Below, piece after piece: positions 17,917-27,532 of a stretch of 64,000 nucleotides of DNA. The stretch comes from SCBR16-9 sp964537975. Its GTDB lineage: Bacteria; Hydrogenedentota; Hydrogenedentia; Hydrogenedentales; SCBR16-9. Where the stretch lies: assembly GCA_964537975.1 (NCBI GenBank), contig CAZIDP010000017.1, positions 10,971 to 74,970 of the forward strand, in the 5' to 3' direction. Position 1 is the stretch's first letter. Every line of letters starts with the position of its first letter. The position numbers were made by a program, and so were the translations under genes. A model generated the notes under the pieces. It had not been told where the DNA came from. It did not search any database and saw only the letters and a list, made by a program, of their open reading frames with translations.

Positions 17917-18982
17917 TTACTTTTGTACTTTTTTTATTTTTTCGATCAACAAAATACAATACAACAATACAATACATCATGAATGTTAACAATGCTGTGA
18001 ACTGAGAAACATATTCAGGAAATTTTAACATTGTTTCGAGTGAATTAGATAATGGTATTACGAATGCATGAGCAACGTAAATTCGTAATGGTGCTTGACC
18101 GGTTAACGCAAGATAATATATAAATACTTTCAAACATGAATATTTTATTTCCAACAACCCTATTATTGCCATAATAAAAACTGCACTCCATCCATACATC
18201 ATAAAATACCAAAAGCGTGGAGGTGCTTTTAATTTACCATAAGATATTTTTATTAAAGAAAATTCTGATTTATAAATTGCCAACAATATGCTTACAACAA
18301 TGATTAAGATGGAAATAAAACTTAAAATTTTAAGTGCACTCTCAAGCATGTTTCCATTTTTTGCATTTGCCAAATATATTCCAACTGGCATAAACAAGAA
18401 AGCTGCACCAAGCAACTGAATAAAACCATATCCTCCAGAGATAAAATATAATCGCAAAAATCCAACACTTGACAAATATTCACTTGGTAACCAAAGATAC
18501 TTATATAAAACAAAAGCTGTAATCCATAATGATATTCCACAAAAAACAATACCAATCGATTTTAATTTTTTAAGTATAATTAAATATCCAGGTATAATAA
18601 GTACTGCTAGAGTATAAAAACCCAGAATTGAATATGAACTCCAAAGTAAGTTAGTGATTGATAAATTTCCATTATCAATTAAGGCATATATATCTGTGAA
18701 GGACAATATCAGCGTGGATATCATTAAGACCACTGACCTTAGAAATAATTTAGTGACTATTTTGCATTTTCTTCCATTCGTCCACCTTGGCAAATACACA
18801 TAACCTATGGTAATCCCAAACACGGCCACAAACCCAGGAGTCGCACAGCGTCCAATAAACAGTAATCCTATCACATAAGCTTCAAGTTCTGGAAAGTATT
18901 TTGCGACTGGAAACAAAAAATGCACCATAATCATAAATAATATAGCCATACCGCGGGCACAATCTATGCAAAGCAACCGCAT
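17909..18982 (-). CDS. Polytopic membrane acyltransferase-like protein (acyltransferase-3/DUF1624 type)
   Basis: 357 residues, about ten hydrophobic helices. The start IDCARGMAILFMIMVHFLFP has the R-G-x-A-I and M-V-H pattern of acyltransferase-3, OpgC and heparan-glucosaminide acetyltransferase-like enzymes, which O- or N-acylate surface glycans in the membrane. AAAGGAT precedes the ATG. The coding sequence is markedly AT-rich compared with genes on either side. Its position between a GT87 glycosyltransferase and the arabinose-donor genes suggests it decorates the same arabinose-containing glycan. The acyl donor and acceptor are unknown. Confidence 0.65.
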   Translation of the reverse strand: MRLLCIDCARGMAILFMIMVHFLFPVAKYFPELEAYVIGLLFIGRCATPGFVAVFGITIGYVYLPRWTNGRKCKIVTKLFLRSVVLMISTLILSFTDIYALIDNGNLSITNLLWSSYSILGFYTLAVLIIPGYLIILKKLKSIGIVFCGISLWITAFVLYKYLWLPSEYLSSVGFLRLYFISGGYGFIQLLGAAFLFMPVGIYLANAKNGNMLESALKILSFISILIIVVSILLAIYKSEFSLIKISYGKLKAPPRFWYFMMYGWSAVFIMAIIGLLEIKYSCLKVFIYYLALTGQAPLRIYVAHAFVIPLSNSLETMLKFPEYVSQFTALLTFMMYCIVVLYFVDRKNKKSTKVNE

Positions 18983-19005
18983 AACTTATAATCCTTTTAT
19001 AACTT

Positions 19006-20238
19006 TTACAACGAAGAACGAAGTTTGTATTTTACATAGATTGGCTTGTAATTTAACTGTATAATCCAAAAAATAAAAACTAATATTACCGGATAAAATG
19101 GATACAACATACCATATAGCAATCTGAAACCTGGCGGCATTGTAGGATTTGTTGTTATCGCACTGAGTAATACAATTAAAATTCCATAGTATATATATTT
19201 TTTATGAGTAATTAAATTGTATATGGGTAACAACACAATGATATAGGAATACATGGCATGCCTTGGACATATCAAAGCATAAACAAGAACAGCAAGTGCA
19301 ATGATATACTGTTTGTAATCAATTTCCTCTAAAACTGATTTAGCATTTCTAATCTGTGCATAAGTTATACCAACAATCGTCATCGAAGCAAATAAATATA
19401 CAAATTGTAAAATATATTTATTAGGCACTATCATTCCTAAATCTATAAATCTTAAATATACAATTTTCAACATATTATATAAAGAAGGATATGATGTGTT
19501 ATGATAATTATTCAGGCTTACAATATCTTTTACATATATTATTTTATCAATATAATATTCCCATACATCATAACATAATATATAATTTAATATAACATAA
19601 AATAGAACTATGCACACACTAACTATAATAAGTTTTAAATTATTTTTAAAATTGTCAAGAACAAGCAATACAATAAAGAATAACAGTGTAAATTTAAAGA
19701 TCGCAGAAAGCATAATTAACAACATAAAAGTAGCATATTTCTTTTTGGTAAACATAACAAAAGCATACCATAATAATAATTGCTCAAATACAGTAATATT
19801 TCCATTAGATATATCCCAATAAAATGTAAAATTAATTCCACACAATAAAAACAAAAAGAAAAACCCATATTCTTTATTATCAACCTTGAAATATTTTATC
19901 CAAACACTAATTAACAAAACTAAAGAGATAATTTTTAATACTAAAAAGACATTTGCAGCAATGTTGTATTCAATCAATATAAATGGATAAAATAAATACA
20001 ATGTTATTGGCGGGTAAACATACGGGAACATATAACTTTTGTCTGCAAGATCACATAAAACAGCACTGTCATATGGATTTAGGTTATCAAAATAAGCACT
20101 TGCTGCAAAATAGTAGATTCGAAATGATTGCTGGTAATCATCGGGCTTTAAAAATATATGAAGAAAAATAACAATAAAATATCCAACAGATAAACAAGCA
20201 ATAAGTAAGTTAATACTAAAGAAAGAGTGCTTATTCAA
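19006..20238 (-). CDS. GT87-like polyprenyl-phosphate-sugar-dependent membrane glycosyltransferase
   Basis: 410 residues with about ten transmembrane helices. The layout fits the GT87/DUF2029 family (mannosyl- and arabinosyltransferases of the GT-C fold): a short cytoplasmic start, then a periplasmic loop with FRIYYFAASAYFDNLNPYD and YMFPYVYPPITLYLFYPFI. The Asp in NPYD and the YPP motif are typical. These enzymes use lipid-linked sugars on the outer face of the membrane. As first gene of the operon feeding polyprenyl-phosphoryl-arabinose, it is the likely user of that donor. The gene is very AT-rich, suggesting transfer or relaxed composition. No arabinosyl specificity can be read from sequence. 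Confidence 0.72.
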   Translation of the reverse strand: MNKHSFFSINLLIACLSVGYFIVIFLHIFLKPDDYQQSFRIYYFAASAYFDNLNPYDSAVLCDLADKSYMFPYVYPPITLYLFYPFILIEYNIAANVFLVLKIISLVLLISVWIKYFKVDNKEYGFFFLFLLCGINFTFYWDISNGNITVFEQLLLWYAFVMFTKKKYATFMLLIMLSAIFKFTLLFFIVLLVLDNFKNNLKLIIVSVCIVLFYVILNYILCYDVWEYYIDKIIYVKDIVSLNNYHNTSYPSLYNMLKIVYLRFIDLGMIVPNKYILQFVYLFASMTIVGITYAQIRNAKSVLEEIDYKQYIIALAVLVYALICPRHAMYSYIIVLLPIYNLITHKKYIYYGILIVLLSAITTNPTMPPGFRLLYGMLYPFYPVILVFIFWIIQLNYKPIYVKYKLRSSL

Positions 20239-20302
20239 CCCTATACCTCGATCTCATTAATGGCACATTTTTTGCTAATTATTTATAAAGGAATTTTTTG
20301 GC

Positions 20303-21487
20303 ATGATTAATTCACAAAATTATCATAAATCTATGTACTTACCTATTATATCAAATAATTATTTACCGATTTCAACAAAAAACCATGCTTTTTCTATCGA
20401 AAATTATAATTTTGCTGAAACACTCACAGAACAGAAAAATGATTATATTCCTTACACTATTCAAACCGACGACAATCTGGCCAATATTGCTCGTAAACAT
20501 CTAAGTTCAAAAGACTTTAAACCAACGAACAATCAGATTTATAACCTTGTGTCAAAGATTTCGTCAGGGAATAACCTTGAAAATCCCGATTTGATTTACC
20601 CTGGACAAACATTACAAATCCCCATCCTTGATAATGGCATAGACGACAAGACCATACATAATAATAAATATATTAATAACGATAAATATTCTCGTATGCT
20701 TTCTCAATTACACGATCAATCTCAACTCAAGTCCACATCAAAGCAGGATGATATTTCAAAGGCCATCGAATTAAATTCTTTCCACAACAAAAATTCTCAA
20801 GCCGTTGACACTTCTACAAATGTTCCAAATAAAAACTTCGCTTTGAGTGTTGGTGGGCCATATCAATCTGGATTACCTCTGGAAAATTACCGTCAACCCA
20901 GGCTTTTTCCACTTCCAAATTGGAAACAACTCCAAGATTCGAATAAATTGGAAAGCCTCAACACTTCAGCCAATAATCCAACTGTACATGAATCCCGTAT
21001 TAACAATGTTGAATCCCCCAACAATCTCAAATCCCTGGATATAAATAACTCAACTAACGAGAATCCCTGGATGCGTGTATTGCCCGAATCTGCTGTTTTA
21101 ACATCAGAATTTGGTTCACGCCGCGACCCATTCACAGGCGAAAGAAGCTTTCACAATGGAATCGATCTAGCTGCTGAACATGGTACACCAATACGAGCAT
21201 ATGCTCCAGGGACGATTGTTTTTAGTGGATGGCAGTCTGGGTATGGCAAGGTAATCATTATTCGCCATGATGATGGACATGAGTCTGTTTACGGGCATAA
21301 TGCAAAAAACCTGGTACGTACAGGTGAGCGAGTTAATGACGATTCTGTCATTGGCCTGATAGGAACCACTGGTCGTTCTACTGGCCCGCATCTCCATTTT
21401 GAGATACGGGTTGATGGTAAAGCGGTCAATCCAATTCCCTATTTATCAGAGAATAAAAGTACCTACAAATCCGCTGCCTTGCAGTAA
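20303..21487 (+). CDS. LysM-M23 peptidoglycan metallopeptidase
   Basis: 394 residues. A LysM domain covers about residues 50-115 (IQTDDNLANIARKHL to IYPGQTLQIPI). A low-complexity Asn/Ser-rich linker of about 140 residues follows, then an M23 (LytM) domain from ~255 to 385: TSEFGSRRDPFTGERSFHNG gives the first zinc ligands (H-N-G-I-D) and GRSTGPHLHFEIRVDG gives the H-x-H motif. It should cleave peptide cross-links or act as an amidase activator. No clear signal peptide is visible at the N-terminus, which is odd for a peptidoglycan enzyme. AAAGGAA precedes the ATG. Confidence 0.88.
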   Translation: MINSQNYHKSMYLPIISNNYLPISTKNHAFSIENYNFAETLTEQKNDYIPYTIQTDDNLANIARKHLSSKDFKPTNNQIYNLVSKISSGNNLENPDLIYPGQTLQIPILDNGIDDKTIHNNKYINNDKYSRMLSQLHDQSQLKSTSKQDDISKAIELNSFHNKNSQAVDTSTNVPNKNFALSVGGPYQSGLPLENYRQPRLFPLPNWKQLQDSNKLESLNTSANNPTVHESRINNVESPNNLKSLDINNSTNENPWMRVLPESAVLTSEFGSRRDPFTGERSFHNGIDLAAEHGTPIRAYAPGTIVFSGWQSGYGKVIIIRHDDGHESVYGHNAKNLVRTGERVNDDSVIGLIGTTGRSTGPHLHFEIRVDGKAVNPIPYLSENKSTYKSAALQ

Positions 21488-21619
21488 TAACAGATATTCA
21501 TATTTCAGCTTTTTTTAGATGGGATATGCTTTGTCGCTTTTTCTATTCTTTGCACTATCCTTCCCCAATTGTCATAATACCATAAAATATTATAGAATTA
21601 TGATTTGGAGGCATAGTCG

Positions 21620-22336
21620 ATGATTGAACGTTTTGATGTTACTGATGTCCGTGAAAACCGTGTCCACGAAGCATTTCGCAGAGAGCATTTACGCCGGTAT
21701 ACACTGGCACGGAGCTTTTTATCTTCCCTTAACCAATCGGACCTGCATATTGCTGATACAGCTTGTGGACTTGGATATGGTTCCACCTATTTAAACGATT
21801 TAGGTTCCTATATCGGCATCGATCTTTCTGAAGAAGCTGTACGTATCGCGAGAGAAAGATACCCGAACGCTAATTATCAAACTGGTGATTTACAAGACAA
21901 CAACACCTTGATGAAGCAGGCACCTCTGGATGCCATTGTTTCATTTGAAACCATAGAGCATTTGCCTGACCCGGACAGCTTCTTACAGCATTGCCATGAA
22001 GCGTTGGCAGAAAAAAATGGGTATTTAATTTTCTCCGCACCTTCAGTGATATCACGCGATTATGATCCCTATCACCTCCACGATCGTAGTGCAAGTATGT
22101 GGAGAACGGCTGTTGAAAGAGCAAATTTTAGGGTACTAGAAGATTTCGAGATGGGGTTTCAAGCTTCATTTAAGGATTTGCTCCTGTGTGGGCATAGTAC
22201 CGCGGAACAAAATCGGGCTATTGCACGCTATATATTTACCCACCCCCGATATACCATTGACCGTCTATGGAACTGGATAGTACTACGACGCTTCATATGG
22301 CGAAGTTATTTCGCAATCTGCAAAGTTACTTCATAA
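21620..22336 (+). CDS. Class I SAM-dependent methyltransferase
   Basis: 238 residues. Motif I is HIADTACGLGYGSTYL, with Thr-Ala-Cys instead of the usual D-x-G-C start, then IGIDLSEEAVRIARERYP as motif II and VSFETIEHLPDPDSFL as motif IV/post-motif. GGAGG nine bases before the ATG supports the start. It is the Methyltransf_11/23 type often found with polysaccharide and lipid modification genes. The two nearest genes (M23 peptidase, porin) do not define a substrate. Confidence 0.87.
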   Translation: MIERFDVTDVRENRVHEAFRREHLRRYTLARSFLSSLNQSDLHIADTACGLGYGSTYLNDLGSYIGIDLSEEAVRIARERYPNANYQTGDLQDNNTLMKQAPLDAIVSFETIEHLPDPDSFLQHCHEALAEKNGYLIFSAPSVISRDYDPYHLHDRSASMWRTAVERANFRVLEDFEMGFQASFKDLLLCGHSTAEQNRAIARYIFTHPRYTIDRLWNWIVLRRFIWRSYFAICKVTS

Positions 22337-22360
22337 GCATCTACATACGCAAATATACCA

Positions 22361-22392
22361 AAAACCCCGTGGGAACGTTTATTCCCACGGGG
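22361..22392 (-). terminator. Strong Rho-independent terminator of the porin gene
   Basis: CCCCGTGGGAA (22365-22375) and TTCCCACGGGG (22382-22392) are exact complements with a 6-nt loop, followed on the minus strand by GTTTTTGG. It also faces the end of the methyltransferase gene and may act in both directions. Confidence 0.85.
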
Positions 22393-22427
22393 TAGATACT
22401 TATACGATTAAACTGTTATACGTAATC

Positions 22428-23804
22428 TTAGAAACTGATTTCGGTTTCGAAGAACAGGTAGTTCCAGTCATCACTTCTGCTATCGGCGAAGACACGTGCA
22501 AGACCGTTTGCAATCACTGCATTGTTCTCAAACATTCCGCTACGTCCGAAGAAGTGGGCATAACCTACACGGAAGACCAAGTCTTCAGTATAGTTGTAAT
22601 CGGCATAGAGACCGACTTCATAGCCCAAGCTGTCACCAGCTCTTGTTTCACGGAAAATACCACGACGGAGAACGGCTTCGTCATCAACTTGGAAGTATGC
22701 ACCAACCAATGAAACTTCCAGGCTTTCGGTCGGCATGGCACTCAGACCAAGACGATAGATGAGCATGTTGGTTTCATCCGTGTTCGCAAAGAACTCGGTG
22801 TATTCCCAGTTGGAGAACAAACGATTGAAGGACAGGTCAACACTACCACCACGCAGTCCGAAACGTCCGAAATTTCTGCGTTGGCTGTTCGCGGGATCAC
22901 TACCACCTAAGTAGGCAAAACCGGCAAAGACACGAGGATTGGCAACCATGTCAAAGGTGTAACCAAGCTCAAGATTCAGAGCCCATTCACCATAGTCAAA
23001 GTCTCCCTTACGGAAGAAGTTAATACGTGGACGGTCGATTTCACCCCATTGATACGCTGCTTCGGCTTCGAAGTCAAACGCACCAATCGTGCCAGCTCCG
23101 CGGAGGCCAATGGTGTGGACGTCAACGTCAAGGACGTTGTTGATGCCAGCTACAGGCAGCGTACCAGGATTGTCATCCCGTACCCAAATCCAGTAAGCAT
23201 CAATTACGATATCTTCGAGTCCCTTGTAGGAACCATAGATGGCGTACATATCGGTGTCATCATCAAAGATATCACCGAAATCTTCGGCCAACTTTGCCCA
23301 AACGGCATCGACTGAGAACATGTCGGTGTCATAGGTCAAACGAATGGCATCAAATGACAAACCGGCAAAACCAGAGGCGGTGTCATTCACACCAATCATG
23401 AATTGGCTACCGAAGGCAAGTTCTTGACGACCAATGCGGGCACGAAGAGGTACACCCCACATATCATTGGCTTCGATATAAGCCTGATAAAGGGCTACAT
23501 CACCGGTTCCACGAAAATCCAGACCAGTTACATAATCAGAGCGAAAATCTTCGCCCCAGTTGTGGTAGTGGTCGAATTCGATGAAAGCGGTAACTTCATC
23601 AGTGAAGTCAGCTTTGACATTTAAGCGTGTGCGCTGCTCGACCCATGCGGAATTATTGATGATAGCATTTGCTTTACCATCAAAATAATTACCACGAATC
23701 CGCAGGCTACCGCCTACTTCTACATTTTGCAATTCGGCATGTGCGGCAAGGCTCATACCCACAACAATGGCCGCAGCCGTAAGTAAATACTTGATTGAAC
23801 GCAT
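22428..23804 (-). CDS. Alginate-export-type outer membrane porin
   Basis: 458 residues. The start at 23804 follows AGGAGA by about ten bases; an upstream in-frame start would add 28 residues before the signal peptide. The signal peptide MRSIKYLLTAAAIVVGMSLAAHA-EL is clear. The mature protein is a long series of amphipathic strands with aromatic girdles and ends in YLFFETEISF, a C-terminal Phe barrel signature. Blocks such as SAWVEQRTRLNVKADFTDEV and ALYQAYIEAN, GRQELAFGSQFMIG match the alginate export (AlgE-like) family. Sugar or organic-anion uptake or export is likely; the substrate is unknown. Confidence 0.85.
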   Translation of the reverse strand: MRSIKYLLTAAAIVVGMSLAAHAELQNVEVGGSLRIRGNYFDGKANAIINNSAWVEQRTRLNVKADFTDEVTAFIEFDHYHNWGEDFRSDYVTGLDFRGTGDVALYQAYIEANDMWGVPLRARIGRQELAFGSQFMIGVNDTASGFAGLSFDAIRLTYDTDMFSVDAVWAKLAEDFGDIFDDDTDMYAIYGSYKGLEDIVIDAYWIWVRDDNPGTLPVAGINNVLDVDVHTIGLRGAGTIGAFDFEAEAAYQWGEIDRPRINFFRKGDFDYGEWALNLELGYTFDMVANPRVFAGFAYLGGSDPANSQRRNFGRFGLRGGSVDLSFNRLFSNWEYTEFFANTDETNMLIYRLGLSAMPTESLEVSLVGAYFQVDDEAVLRRGIFRETRAGDSLGYEVGLYADYNYTEDLVFRVGYAHFFGRSGMFENNAVIANGLARVFADSRSDDWNYLFFETEISF

Positions 23805-24418
23805 TGTGCGTTTTCTCCTATTTGTTAACACATCAATTGTGTTGTTAGCATTTACCCTCCCATAGGGTAAAGCCGATGCAGGTTGCACGGAAATTCACTG
23901 ATTCACATGCCACTGCACAATGGTACATATATTCATCTTCGCCAAGACAAGACCGTAGAGGATGGGTAATGCTTCACCCGTTGTTAGTTCATCCCTCCTT
24001 TCGCCTCTAATTTTGGAGCTTGCCTCGATGGGATAGTCAAACAAAATCACTCAGTAACACTACAATTTCTTTCGTGAAGCAAATAACTGGTTACAGTATA
24101 TTGCGTTCTCTTGCAAACTTAATACTCTATCTTGTTGTAGATTACCACCAACTATGCATACTTGTCAACAATTTATATTGAGTAAACATTTGCCAAAATA
24201 AATTTGATCACTTCTCCATTACTGTGAATATAAACTGGAAACAACCTGATATCACACTTTCAAGATTAATTTTATCAATCTTACACGCAAGATGCAAATT
24301 TGTTTCAGCTACTTTTACTGACTCGGCCAAAATAGCACCAAGACCTGTATGTTATACAGCTCACGGAATTTAAGCCGAAGAACAATCGCTGGTATTTTAT
24401 CCTGGCTATACTCAAGTA
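23805..24418. other. Long intergenic region upstream of the porin
   Basis: About 610 bp hold the porin leader and promoter and the 3' flank of the ribonucleotide reductase gene. I found no convincing frame on either strand, no tRNA-like fold and no long repeat. The region is a candidate for a small RNA or a long leader, but nothing in the bases proves it. Confidence 0.4.
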
Positions 24419-26500
24419 TTAATGCGACAACTCAACCTCGGCATTTCGCGATGATTCAGGTAACGGTAGTTCCTCTGGTATTTCTTCGTTGTCGAATTCC
24501 ACTTGTTGTTGCTCTGGCAAATGTTCGGGAATATTGATTTCACAACGATCCCCATCACAAAACAGGTCCTGGGCCTCATCGGTATTAATAGTCTCGAACG
24601 CCATCGGCTTCAGTTTGTTGATTGCCTGATTGAAAGCATCGGCAGTAATGGCCTGGTATGGTGCCTGGGCATAATTGTGCTCGGTCAATGGCAGAAAACT
24701 GATAGATTTCAACCGTGATTCATACATCTCCAGGATATATGGAATGTCCTTCGCTTCATCAGGACTGAAGGTAATGGTCGCGCTGACTTGATTGTCAGCC
24801 CAATAGTATTGCATTTGCGCTACATTTTCCATTTGTTCCCAGACAGAAACATCGGTTTTAGAACGGCTGAAAAATTCCTCATGCACCGGAAAATACACAA
24901 CCCAGGTGTTATCACCATAAACAGAATCTTCAATTCGGTAACCAGCACGACGTAGTGGCTCGATGAGCGCACTGGTTTTGTCGATACGAATCGTCCGGAA
25001 ATAGTATTCGGAGTGTGCGTAATGGATACCGGGTGTGACACCAGGCAGCAATGAAACTGTTCCGCTGGGTTTCACGCTGGTTTTCTTCACACTTTCGGGC
25101 ACGCACAACCACTGGGAATAAATCTTGTCCAACTTTCCGATATAGACATAGCCTTCGTCACACCAACGAAAATGCTCTCTTCTCCCATGCCGCTCGAAGC
25201 TTTCAACGATACCCGATTGCGACAGCCCAATGCGGCGGTTGCGCAACATGATGGCGTTGGTGCGTTCGTTGTGTGTTGGAATCAAGGTAACCGTCTTCGC
25301 ATAGAGATAAGCAAATTTCAAGGTACGCTTGTACTCATCCAGGCTCTTGTGACGCGAAGGAAACGTTTCTACGAGATTACAGATTTCATACGACTCCAGA
25401 CTTTGTTCAGCGCATGGATTGGTACCCGAAACCTTTGCATCCTCCCAGGTAGGACCGTCTTTCAGCCGTCCATAAGCCTGGGCATGCTTCAGCCAGAAAT
25501 AGCCGGGCTCACCATTTTTCGCGGTTTGCGCACCAACTTTGGTGTAATCCATGCCTTCATACGCGTTCACGCTATTATTCGAAGCCCAGCGCCACGCAGT
25601 CAGTTTGTCCCCGTGCAGCTTAGGGTCCTTGAGCTCCAGATACTCCTGGTCATCCGGTTCACCCAAGGCCAACTCCGCAGTACGTCGCACACCGCCAGAA
25701 ACAACACACTTGCCGATGACATTCATGAGATCGGTAATATCGGTAGACGATATCTGGTTGCCACAACGTGGCTTCAGTATCGTAGCTATATTTTCGATAC
25801 ATTCAATCAGTGGACCGGGTCCCGGGGCAATGCCTCCAAAGGTTTGGATCGGTGACCCTATCGGGCGAATCTTGCTGTAGTCTATGTGCGTTGGACATTT
25901 AGCACGACCTACATAAGAATTTAACACGACACGTACCAGATCACACCAGCCTTCTTTCGAGTCTTCGACCACATGCGTGTATTCACCTATTTGTGGTTCC
26001 TGAATGGTCACACGGCCAACGCCCTTGGTGTCAAAGGCCACACCGACACCCAGCATGGACAAGTCCATGAGGAAACAAAAAGGTTCCGCGAAGTCTGTGT
26101 CAATTTCTTCAGTAGATACAAAGGCGCAATTGTTGAGCGCGGCGGACCCACGCTTATATATATAGTCCGTACCCATCATCCAAAGACCGCGTCCTGGCGG
26201 CAGGAATTTGAAGTCCCACATCAACTTGAACATCTCCTGCGCAGAACGTTGTGCCTTGTCCGGCTTCCACGGCAGCTTGAGGCTCAGGCAATGATTGCGT
26301 TGAATCGTATAACACCCTTCCACGACCCTACGCACGGTTTCCCAATATTCCTCTGTACGTGGGCTATGCTCATCATGCATCACCCGGGCATACGTCCGCT
26401 TGAATGTGATATATCCCAAGGGACCCCAATCCGGCTGTTGATCTTTGTACTCGGCAATAAAATTGTCTGCCAACCTGAATCGTTCTCGTACTTGAAACAT
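24419..26500 (-). CDS. nrdJ: Adenosylcobalamin-dependent (class II) ribonucleoside-triphosphate reductase
   Basis: 693 residues, monomeric Lactobacillus leichmannii-type enzyme. The start MFQVRERF at 26500 follows GGGAGGA by seven bases. It converts ribonucleotides to deoxyribonucleotides using a B12 radical. Visible residues: the redox Cys in SAALNNCAFVSTEE, the radical site Cys and Glu in NPCAEQSLESYEICN, the second redox Cys in the same Cys-x10-Cys segment region, PSGTVSLLPGVTPGIHYAHS, and the C-terminal shuttle pair C-D-G-D-R-C. It is independent of oxygen. Gene thyX lies 177 bp upstream in the same orientation, giving a small dNTP-synthesis cluster. No cobalamin riboswitch core was found ahead of it. 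Confidence 0.93.
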   Translation of the reverse strand: MFQVRERFRLADNFIAEYKDQQPDWGPLGYITFKRTYARVMHDEHSPRTEEYWETVRRVVEGCYTIQRNHCLSLKLPWKPDKAQRSAQEMFKLMWDFKFLPPGRGLWMMGTDYIYKRGSAALNNCAFVSTEEIDTDFAEPFCFLMDLSMLGVGVAFDTKGVGRVTIQEPQIGEYTHVVEDSKEGWCDLVRVVLNSYVGRAKCPTHIDYSKIRPIGSPIQTFGGIAPGPGPLIECIENIATILKPRCGNQISSTDITDLMNVIGKCVVSGGVRRTAELALGEPDDQEYLELKDPKLHGDKLTAWRWASNNSVNAYEGMDYTKVGAQTAKNGEPGYFWLKHAQAYGRLKDGPTWEDAKVSGTNPCAEQSLESYEICNLVETFPSRHKSLDEYKRTLKFAYLYAKTVTLIPTHNERTNAIMLRNRRIGLSQSGIVESFERHGRREHFRWCDEGYVYIGKLDKIYSQWLCVPESVKKTSVKPSGTVSLLPGVTPGIHYAHSEYYFRTIRIDKTSALIEPLRRAGYRIEDSVYGDNTWVVYFPVHEEFFSRSKTDVSVWEQMENVAQMQYYWADNQVSATITFSPDEAKDIPYILEMYESRLKSISFLPLTEHNYAQAPYQAITADAFNQAINKLKPMAFETINTDEAQDLFCDGDRCEINIPEHLPEQQQVEFDNEEIPEELPLPESSRNAEVELSH

Positions 26501-26677
26501 GTATATTCCTCCCATTCCTATAACAAAATTGATATGTAATTAAAAATAAATTGTTTAATTATTTGTACTTGTTGCAATAAAAAAGTCTGTAGTATCATGG
26601 AAATAATTACATCCCTGAACTACATTATTTGAAGCCATGTTGATGCAACCTCCAGGAGCTTCTGTTACCCTGTATCC

Positions 26678-27460
26678 CTATATCTTCCGGTGGGCCGTTT
26701 TTACCCAGGGAAGCCCGTCAACTTCCTCGACTTCATAGTCCTTGAACACATTGGGATAGCGTTCCCGCACCTGATGGTATACTTCGGCAAAAAGATACCG
26801 AATTTCTTCTTCGGCATGGGGGTCTGTGCGGTGCTCGATCACATGGCGCAGGGTACGGAAATTGCAGGACCAACCTATCGTCGTCGCCAGACCGATAGGT
26901 GCCACCCGTCGAAAGGCCGAAGTCAGCTTTTTTTTCACTGAAAATGCCGATGCTTCCTCGATCTTGAAAACCTCCGCCAAGGAACGCTGCACTTCCTCCA
27001 GTTGCTCCAGGGTTTTGGTGAAAATCGCCAGGCCTTCTTCGTTTTCTTCTATATGCATGGGGACATACGCGGAGAGTCGGTCAAGTCGGACAAAACGCAA
27101 TGACTCCTGGGACATCGCGGTGCCGGCACGGTGTCGCACCAGTTCGTGTGTCACCACACGGCTGACGTCCGCAAAGATAAAATTCATCATGGCGTGTTCC
27201 AACACGCTGCCATGCCCCACTTTGATGATGTTCCCCAGATAGGCCTCGTTCCCCTCACGTACCCGCGTTACATTGGGGTTTAGCCCGGGTTCAAAGGAGC
27301 GGTAACACAGTCGCCCCATTACTTCGGCAATTTTTTCTCCATCACTGGGCGCGTCGGTAGCCCAGTTCGGCACACCAACATGCTCAAGATACGCTTGCAA
27401 ACCCGGTTCATGAACCCGGGTCTCTCCCACTAAAAAAACTTTCGGCTTAACGTATTTCAC
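26678..27460 (-). CDS. thyX: FAD-dependent thymidylate synthase ThyX
   Basis: About 260 residues from GTG 27460, which has AGGAAA upstream; a TTG at 27532 would add 24 residues of low coding quality. ThyX methylates dUMP using methylenetetrahydrofolate and FAD/NADPH. The diagnostic motif is HELVRHRAGTAMSQESLRFV, a close match to R-H-R-x7-S-x-R. Other family blocks are KVGHGSVLEHAMMNFIFADV and FRRVAPIGLATTIGWSCNFR. The C-terminal ANVF-type end is replaced by RYPNVFKDYEV. It is probably cotranscribed with the class II reductase. Confidence 0.94.
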   Translation of the reverse strand: MKYVKPKVFLVGETRVHEPGLQAYLEHVGVPNWATDAPSDGEKIAEVMGRLCYRSFEPGLNPNVTRVREGNEAYLGNIIKVGHGSVLEHAMMNFIFADVSRVVTHELVRHRAGTAMSQESLRFVRLDRLSAYVPMHIEENEEGLAIFTKTLEQLEEVQRSLAEVFKIEEASAFSVKKKLTSAFRRVAPIGLATTIGWSCNFRTLRHVIEHRTDPHAEEEIRYLFAEVYHQVRERYPNVFKDYEVEEVDGLPWVKTAHRKI

Positions 27461-27532
27461 GGCAATCAAACTTTCCTGAATAATATCTTCGGAGTAGAAA
27501 CAATATAAAAAACTATATGGCGTAATCGACAA

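Noticed and set aside
25172..25855. Long plus-strand frame of 227 codons opposite the ribonucleotide reductase gene
   Set aside because: It lies wholly antisense to a well conserved enzyme, has no ribosome site and no family features; it arises from codon bias.
26501..26677. Cobalamin riboswitch before the B12-dependent reductase
   Set aside because: The conserved B12-box core could not be found in this 177-bp gap.
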